Positions 60,255 through 64,000 of a DNA stretch of 64,000 bases are shown here, piece after piece. Numbering within the stretch: position 1 is the stretch's first letter; each line of letters opens with the position of its first letter. The stretch is from the NCBI GenBank assembly GCA_035628915.1, contig DASPIW010000038.1, positions 33,378 to 97,377 on the forward strand, in the 5' to 3' direction. The DNA comes from JARBUG01 sp035628915. Its GTDB lineage: Bacteria; Bacillota; Sulfobacillia; Symbiobacteriales; Symbiobacteriaceae. The translations under genes and the position numbers were made by a program. Below the pieces are notes generated by a model, which saw only the letters and a program-made list of their open reading frames with translations, was not told the DNA's origin and searched no databases.

Positions 60255-60309
60255 GGACATCACCTCGGAGGCACTCTATGCAGTTGGTCTGTCGGTTATG
60301 GTCGCACAT

Positions 60310-60314
60310 ACCAA
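60310..60314. repeat. Right junction of element 4
   Basis: ACCAA, followed by CGAAAACGAG encoding the PrkA sequence NENE. The bases before it (VGLSVMVAH reading) are element DNA, although VAHT still resembles PrkA. Confidence 0.72.
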
Positions 60315-61326
60315 CGAAAACGAGTACAACTCCTTTGTCAACAACAAGAAGAATGAAGCCCTGAAAGATCGCATGATCCTCGTAAGAGTCCCTTACAATT
60401 TGAGGGTCTCGGATGAAGTTCGCATTTACGAGAAGCTGCTGGGGGATTCGGCGCTCAAGGGAGTCCATATTGCCCCTCACACGCTCCGGGTTGCGTCAAC
60501 CTTCGCGATCCTGACGCGGCTCGAGCCGTCCAAGAAAGCCGGCCTGAGCCTGATGAAGAAGCTGAAACTGTACGATGGTGACAGCGTTGAGGGGTTTACG
60601 CAGAAGGACATCAAGGAGCTCCAGGACGAGGCCCAGCGGGAAGGCATGCAGGGAATATCGCCCAGGTACGTGATAAATCGCCTCTCCAACGCACTGGTCA
60701 AGGATGGTACCTCCTGTATCAACCCCCTGGACGCCCTGCGGGCGCTCAAGGATGGTTTCGAGCAGCACACCGGCATCACCAAGGAAGAGCGCGAAGCCTA
60801 CATGAACTTCATCTACGAAGCACGCAAGGAGTTCGACGAGCTGGCCAAAAACGAGATCCAGCGGGCGTTCATCTACTCGTTCGAGGAGACGGCCCGCACA
60901 GTCTTTAACAATTACCTCGATAACGTTGAAGCCTTCGTCAATAAGTCGAAGCTGACCGACCCCATCACCGAGGAAGAAGTCGACCCGGACGAGAAGCTGA
61001 TGCGCTCCATCGAGGAGCAGATCGGCGTCACGGACAACGCCAAGAAGGCGTTCCGAGAAGAGATCATGATCCGGATCTCCAGCTTGGCCCGCAAGGGACA
61101 GAAGTTCGACTACACCTCCCACGACCGCCTCAGGGAAGCGATTGAGAAGAAGCTCTTCGCCGACCTGAAGAACGTGGTGAAGATCACCACCAGTTCCCGC
61201 ACCCCCGACCCCGAGCAGCAAAAACGCATCAGCGAGGTAGTCAGGCGCCTGGTGGAGGACGGCGGCTACTGCGAGTGCTGTGCGAACGAATTGCTCAGGT
61301 ACGTGGGTACGCTGCTAAGTCGCTAA
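60310..61326 (+). CDS. prkA: prkA segment 5 of 5 (residues 294-631)
   Basis: The C-terminal 338 residues of PrkA: NNKKNEALKDRMILVRVPYN, VHIAPHTLRVASTFAILTRL and DPDEKLMRSIEEQIGVTDNA (kinase-like domain), then FDYTSHDRLREAIEKKLFAD and the ending ELLRYVGTLLSR. The frame is open to 60244 through element sequence, but no ribosome site belongs to it. The coding sequence shows no frameshift or internal stop, suggesting that the rejoined gene is under selection. yhbH and spoVR, which often accompany prkA, do not follow. Confidence 0.95.
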   Translation, partial: TNENEYNSFVNNKKNEALKDRMILVRVPYNLRVSDEVRIYEKLLGDSALKGVHIAPHTLRVASTFAILTRLEPSKKAGLSLMKKLKLYDGDSVEGFTQKDIKELQDEAQREGMQGISPRYVINRLSNALVKDGTSCINPLDALRALKDGFEQHTGITKEEREAYMNFIYEARKEFDELAKNEIQRAFIYSFEETARTVFNNYLDNVEAFVNKSKLTDPITEEEVDPDEKLMRSIEEQIGVTDNAKKAFREEIMIRISSLARKGQKFDYTSHDRLREAIEKKLFADLKNVVKITTSSRTPDPEQQKRISEVVRRLVEDGGYCECCANELLRYVGTLLSR

Positions 61327-61332
61327 GCGAAG

Positions 61333-61363
61333 GGCGCCCGGGACAGTCACTGCCCCGGGCGCC
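61333..61363 (+). terminator. Hairpin terminator after prkA
   Basis: GGCGCCCGGG (61333-61342) and CCCGGGCGCC (61354-61363) form a 10-bp stem 7 bp after the prkA stop. There is no T run. Confidence 0.7.
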
Positions 61364-61375
61364 GTATCGGCTGAG

Positions 61376-62062
61376 TCATGTGCAGTACTGATGTACCAGT
61401 GCGAGGGCGTGGTCGCTGCAACGGCATGGGCACGCAAAGATAAGGACGCGCCCTCCCGGCCCCCAGAAGAGGCTTACACTCCGCGTAGAAGCCAGTTTCC
61501 AGATCAGGACCATTCGAGTTCCGCACTCATGGCAAGTAGGCCATTCAGACACGAAAAGCCACTCGGGATATCCACCGAGTTGGCTCCGCTCGGCGGGCGC
61601 CAACCCGAACTGCTCGACCGTGTTGCCGTAAACCCTCCACCCATTGTAATCGAGCCCCAGATGCTCGAGTTCCGGTTCGGCATCTTCCCAGTGAGGCACC
61701 GACCTTCTGGGGACCAGCCGTATGCGGCTGGGAGTGGGACGCCAGACTGGGGCTTCAGATGGTGGGGGAAGGCACGGTGTGACGTCGCTCCGATCCACGT
61801 TCCGATGCAGGCGCAGGCGGTATGCCGACGCTTGCTCTGGAACGTCGGGACGACAGCGCAAGCAATAGTGGAACGTCAGGAGGTCTCCCGCCTGGGCCCC
61901 GGGGATTGCCGCTCTGTCAAGGCGCACCTGGCCTATGAAACTGAGTGGACTGTCACACTGACCGCAGACGGGCCACAGCGTGCCGGCGGGCCAAAAGGCT
62001 GGACCCGCCAGGTGGCTGTCCTTGGGGTTCAAGTCATGCCAATCGCATGGCTCGAACTGCAT
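61376..62062 (-). CDS. DUF1963 (YwqG)-like protein with Cys pairs
   Basis: The product has 228 residues. CDWHDLNPKDSHLAGPAFWP, LSFIGQVRLD and LGGYPEWLFVSEWPTCHECG are typical of DUF1963 proteins. Several Cys pairs (CGQC, CLRC, CHEC, CPCRC) suggest zinc binding. The frame continues upstream as LKVRSVPAFG to a TGA shared with the 62093 gene. The two may once have been one protein, or the start may be misjudged. Function unknown. Confidence 0.65.
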   Translation of the reverse strand: MQFEPCDWHDLNPKDSHLAGPAFWPAGTLWPVCGQCDSPLSFIGQVRLDRAAIPGAQAGDLLTFHYCLRCRPDVPEQASAYRLRLHRNVDRSDVTPCLPPPSEAPVWRPTPSRIRLVPRRSVPHWEDAEPELEHLGLDYNGWRVYGNTVEQFGLAPAERSQLGGYPEWLFVSEWPTCHECGTRMVLIWKLASTRSVSLFWGPGGRVLIFACPCRCSDHALALVHQYCT

Positions 62063-62092
62063 GCCAAATGCGGGGACCGAGCGGACCTTGAG

Positions 62093-62644
62093 TCATTCTT
62101 GCAGGTCCTGCATGTCTTCCGGGGGAATGTCAGGGGCAGGCTCTACTGGCTCTTCCAGCGGTGCGGGCGGTCGATCATCATCGACGGGGGAGCCGCTGGC
62201 GCCTGCTTCCAGCGGAATTCGCCATTTCCCGCGCAGGCGAATTCCGGCACCCTTGCATTTCACGACCAGACGGTCCGCGGACGCCGGGATGGGCTCAAAG
62301 GCAAATTGAGTGGGACGAGGGTCCCAAGCATCAGGGATTGGGCGATAGACCGAGCCGAAATGGTCCTCAAGGCGTAGACCCTCCAGCAGGTCCAATTCAC
62401 GAACGTCACCGCCGAAGAGTAGGAGAGTCTGTGTGCGCCCAAGCCACACTTCTTCCAGCCGGACCCCCAGCCCCCCGAGACTGAAGTCGATGTCGGGCTT
62501 GAGCACAGCGGGTCGCACGGCTGGTACGGTCAGGGCCAGGTCCCAGTCATCTGCAGCATACAACGTCCCGCCCCGGAAAGACCAGACCAGGGGCTTGTCC
62601 CTTTTGAGGAGCCCGTGCTCGACCGCATTGACCCGGATCTCCAT
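62093..62644 (-). CDS. Protein of unknown function upstream of the DUF1963-like gene
   Basis: From the ATG at 62644 (MEIRVNAVEHGLLKRDKPLV) 183 residues are encoded, mostly beta-rich with a Pro/Glu-rich acidic tail (DDDRPPAPLEEPVEPAPDIP). The stop TGA is in the same frame as, and 30 bp from, the start of the DUF1963-like gene. I recognise no family. A longer start at 62695 is possible. Confidence 0.6.
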   Translation of the reverse strand: MEIRVNAVEHGLLKRDKPLVWSFRGGTLYAADDWDLALTVPAVRPAVLKPDIDFSLGGLGVRLEEVWLGRTQTLLLFGGDVRELDLLEGLRLEDHFGSVYRPIPDAWDPRPTQFAFEPIPASADRLVVKCKGAGIRLRGKWRIPLEAGASGSPVDDDRPPAPLEEPVEPAPDIPPEDMQDLQE

Positions 62645-62734
62645 GACCGAACCTGGCCCTCCCGTGGATCCCGGTCTCAGCCGCGTGTGCTCCATTGTCC
62701 GACCGTAGGTGATGCGGGTGCAATAGCGTTCCTC

Positions 62735-63895
62735 ATGCCCTTCGAGCAGGTCACCGCTCAAGTCCCCGTCCAGGGCGTTGCTTGTACCGCTCACGAGCGC
62801 GCTCCAGAAGAGAACGGACGACCTCTCGCGACGCAGCAAACGATCAATGGTGAGTACTGGTCAGTCTGGGCTATTCGCTCCGGGAGCACGTGGACCACCC
62901 TGCCCTCGTTGCGGCGGTCGGAGGATGTCGACCGGACCCTGGCCCAGGTGGCGGCGGCCGCCTATCAGATTTTGGCGGCCGAGCAGTGGCAAGGAAGCCC
63001 GTTCGCGGACGAAGCCGGTCGGCTTGACGGCCTTGAAGCAGGGCTCGCAGGAGCCCCGTTCCGTCCCAGCGGCAAGCTGAAGGATGATGAGCTGCAGCGC
63101 GCCCAGAAGGAGGTGGGGCTGGCCCTCGGGGCCCTGAACCGGCTCCTTCATATCGTTGTGGCCAACTGTCGCTATCAAGCGTTTTCCCGGGTCGAGGGGC
63201 ACTCCATCCCGGTGCTGGACGGGCTGACGGCCGTCTGGTCCGTTTCCATACCGGACATGCCCGAAGTTGTGACGGAACAGCTGGTGGCCTACGACCGTCA
63301 GGCATTGCCCCGGCTTGCCGCCGCCGTGTCCGAGCAGGTGGACGGCTGGCCCGGCGCGCGCTCGGCCAAGCTGCTAGGCCGACTATACGAGGCCGATCCA
63401 CATGACGCAGACGCCCTGATACCCGCATTGATTGCCGGGCTCCGCGCGACGAACCTGGAGACGATCGCAGCCTGCCACGGGACCCTTGCGGCCATTGGCA
63501 AACCTGCCCTCTGTGGACTTGCCCAACTGCTGGACAAGGGAGAGCGAGTGGATCAGCTCGAAGTGTTTCGTTGCCTGCGGGAGATCCCGCTCCATTCCTC
63601 GGCGAAGCTGATCCAGGCTCACTGGGGGCTACACGCCACCACTGGCCCCGACTTCATGGCCATGGTCTGCGCGGAACTGGGCAGCCGGGAGCTTCTGACG
63701 CCCTTGCGGGCAGAATGGCGTCCGGGCGAGCCGACTGTGGCGGGGGCTATCCGGCTCCTGTCGCAATTCCATGGCATACCGCTGGACGAGGACCCGGCTC
63801 TGGCGGCCGATGCGACTCGGCTCCCGGCGGACCCAGGTGACGATGCACTTTTGCCTCAGCCCACTAGGCCTGGATTCCGCACATGGCCTTACTGA
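62735..63895 (+). CDS. Protein of unknown function, helical repeat-like
   Basis: About 386 residues from the ATG at 62735; the start is uncertain. The N-terminal 180 residues have an alpha-helical look (YQILAAEQWQGSPFADEAGR, LALGALNRLLHIVVANCRY). The C-terminal part has HEAT-like alternation (ALIPALIAGLRATNLETIAA, ALCGLAQLLDKGERVDQLEV). It is divergent from the 62644 gene. No catalytic motif or signal peptide is visible, so no function is proposed. Confidence 0.55.
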   Translation: MPFEQVTAQVPVQGVACTAHERAPEENGRPLATQQTINGEYWSVWAIRSGSTWTTLPSLRRSEDVDRTLAQVAAAAYQILAAEQWQGSPFADEAGRLDGLEAGLAGAPFRPSGKLKDDELQRAQKEVGLALGALNRLLHIVVANCRYQAFSRVEGHSIPVLDGLTAVWSVSIPDMPEVVTEQLVAYDRQALPRLAAAVSEQVDGWPGARSAKLLGRLYEADPHDADALIPALIAGLRATNLETIAACHGTLAAIGKPALCGLAQLLDKGERVDQLEVFRCLREIPLHSSAKLIQAHWGLHATTGPDFMAMVCAELGSRELLTPLRAEWRPGEPTVAGAIRLLSQFHGIPLDEDPALAADATRLPADPGDDALLPQPTRPGFRTWPY

Positions 63896-63920
63896 AATCT
63901 CAGAGGCAGGAGCGGGACAC

Positions 63921-64000
63921 CTAAAGGATGCGTTCGACCTTGAGGAGTTCCAGCAGCCGACGCTGTACCTCTTTGGGTTTCTCGACAGCGAGGGCTGGCC
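63921..64000 (-). CDS. 3' end of a gene running out of the window
   Basis: On the minus strand the last 25 codons read ALAVEKPKEVQRRLLELLKV to a TAG at 63923-63921. The composition is protein-like and helical, but too short to identify. Confidence 0.35.
   Translation of the reverse strand, partial: PALAVEKPKEVQRRLLELLKVERIL

Larger units (their letters stand above)
55465..60314. mobile_element. prkA-intervening element 4 (about 4.8 kb)
   Basis: It separates residues 293 and 294 of PrkA. Removing 4845 bp between the ACCAA repeats restores DEVILSHTNENEYNSFVNNK. Cargo: a 58-codon ORF with terminator at the left end, a korA-korC-korD-korB operon on the plus strand, and the serine recombinase on the minus strand, starting 56 bp from the right junction. 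Confidence 0.85.

Noticed and set aside
55458..60308. GTCGCACA direct repeat (55458-55465 and 60301-60308) as the crossover core of element 4
   Set aside because: It is longer than ACCAA, but joining there shifts the reading frame and destroys the conserved SHTNENEY sequence. Frame and homology favour ACCAA; experiment must decide.
50028..60310. One 10-kb element with two recombinases between prkA segments 3 and 5
   Set aside because: The mini-exon at 55411-55469 supplies exactly the missing PrkA residues, and direct repeats exist on both of its sides.
18814..60314. Prophage remnants as explanation for the insertions
   Set aside because: Beyond the serine recombinases no capsid, terminase, tail or lysis genes were recognised.
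18412..61326. prkA as a simple pseudogene destroyed by insertions
   Set aside because: All five pieces are free of frameshifts and stops, order and strand are preserved, and the joins are exact to the codon. Decay would be expected to blur at least one piece.
1..64000. tRNA, rRNA or CRISPR features
   Set aside because: No cloverleaf-like gene, rRNA segment or regularly spaced repeat array was seen by reading either strand; a covariance-model scan would settle small RNAs.

Overview
The window comes from a GC-rich, spore-forming-type Firmicute. A Symbiobacterium-like organism is my best guess. The evidence is Bacillus-type PrkA, LacI/GntR/LytST regulation, MgtE, strong AGGAGG-type ribosome sites, many GTG/TTG starts and stable GC-rich terminators. 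No rRNA, tRNA or CRISPR array was seen.

The main result is that prkA, the conserved AAA+/serine-kinase gene tied to sporulation in Bacillus, is cut into five collinear, same-strand pieces: 18412-18818, 43203-43464, 49856-50028, 55411-55469 and 60310-61326. Four insertions separate them (about 24.4, 6.4, 5.4 and 4.8 kb). Each insertion carries one large serine recombinase and is flanked by short direct repeats (GGGTG, GACC, ATCAAGAC, ACCAA). Joining the pieces at the repeats gives one uninterrupted reading frame of 135+86+56+16+338 = 631 residues, the length I recall for Bacillus PrkA, with no missing or duplicated residue. This is the layout of developmentally excised intervening elements such as skin in sigK or SPbeta in spsM, but with four elements in one gene and one exon of only about 16 codons. 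Three of the elements also have a 55-58 codon ORF next to an end, and these share a weak common motif. They are candidate excision (directionality) factors.

Layout. 1-427: end of an MgtE-type transporter. 545-10925: a LacI-controlled beta-glucan regulon, made of a chemoreceptor/binding-protein fusion broken by an in-frame TGA, the LacI regulator, a sugar-binding lipoprotein, a GH9 cellulase, two permeases and a GH1 beta-glucosidase. Three near-identical palindromic operators mark it. 10967-16347: membrane protein, lipoprotein, ABC ATPase remnant, CoA-binding protein, GDT1/UPF0016 exporter and a class V aminotransferase. 16437-18412: a sigma-54 activator gene, its palindromes and a -24/-12 promoter leading into prkA.

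Cargo. Element 1 holds stalk-domain proteins, a peptide ABC importer without ATPases, GntR, three RraA-like proteins, two M20 proteins, a GGDEF-EAL protein, a beta-helix surface protein and three linked cupredoxin proteins. Element 2 holds CstA with a LytST-type two-component system. Element 3 holds a Fur-boxed ferric iron ABC importer. Element 4 holds a four-subunit 2-oxoacid:ferredoxin oxidoreductase. No phage structural genes were recognised. 61376-64000, right of prkA, holds a DUF1963-like protein and proteins I cannot identify.
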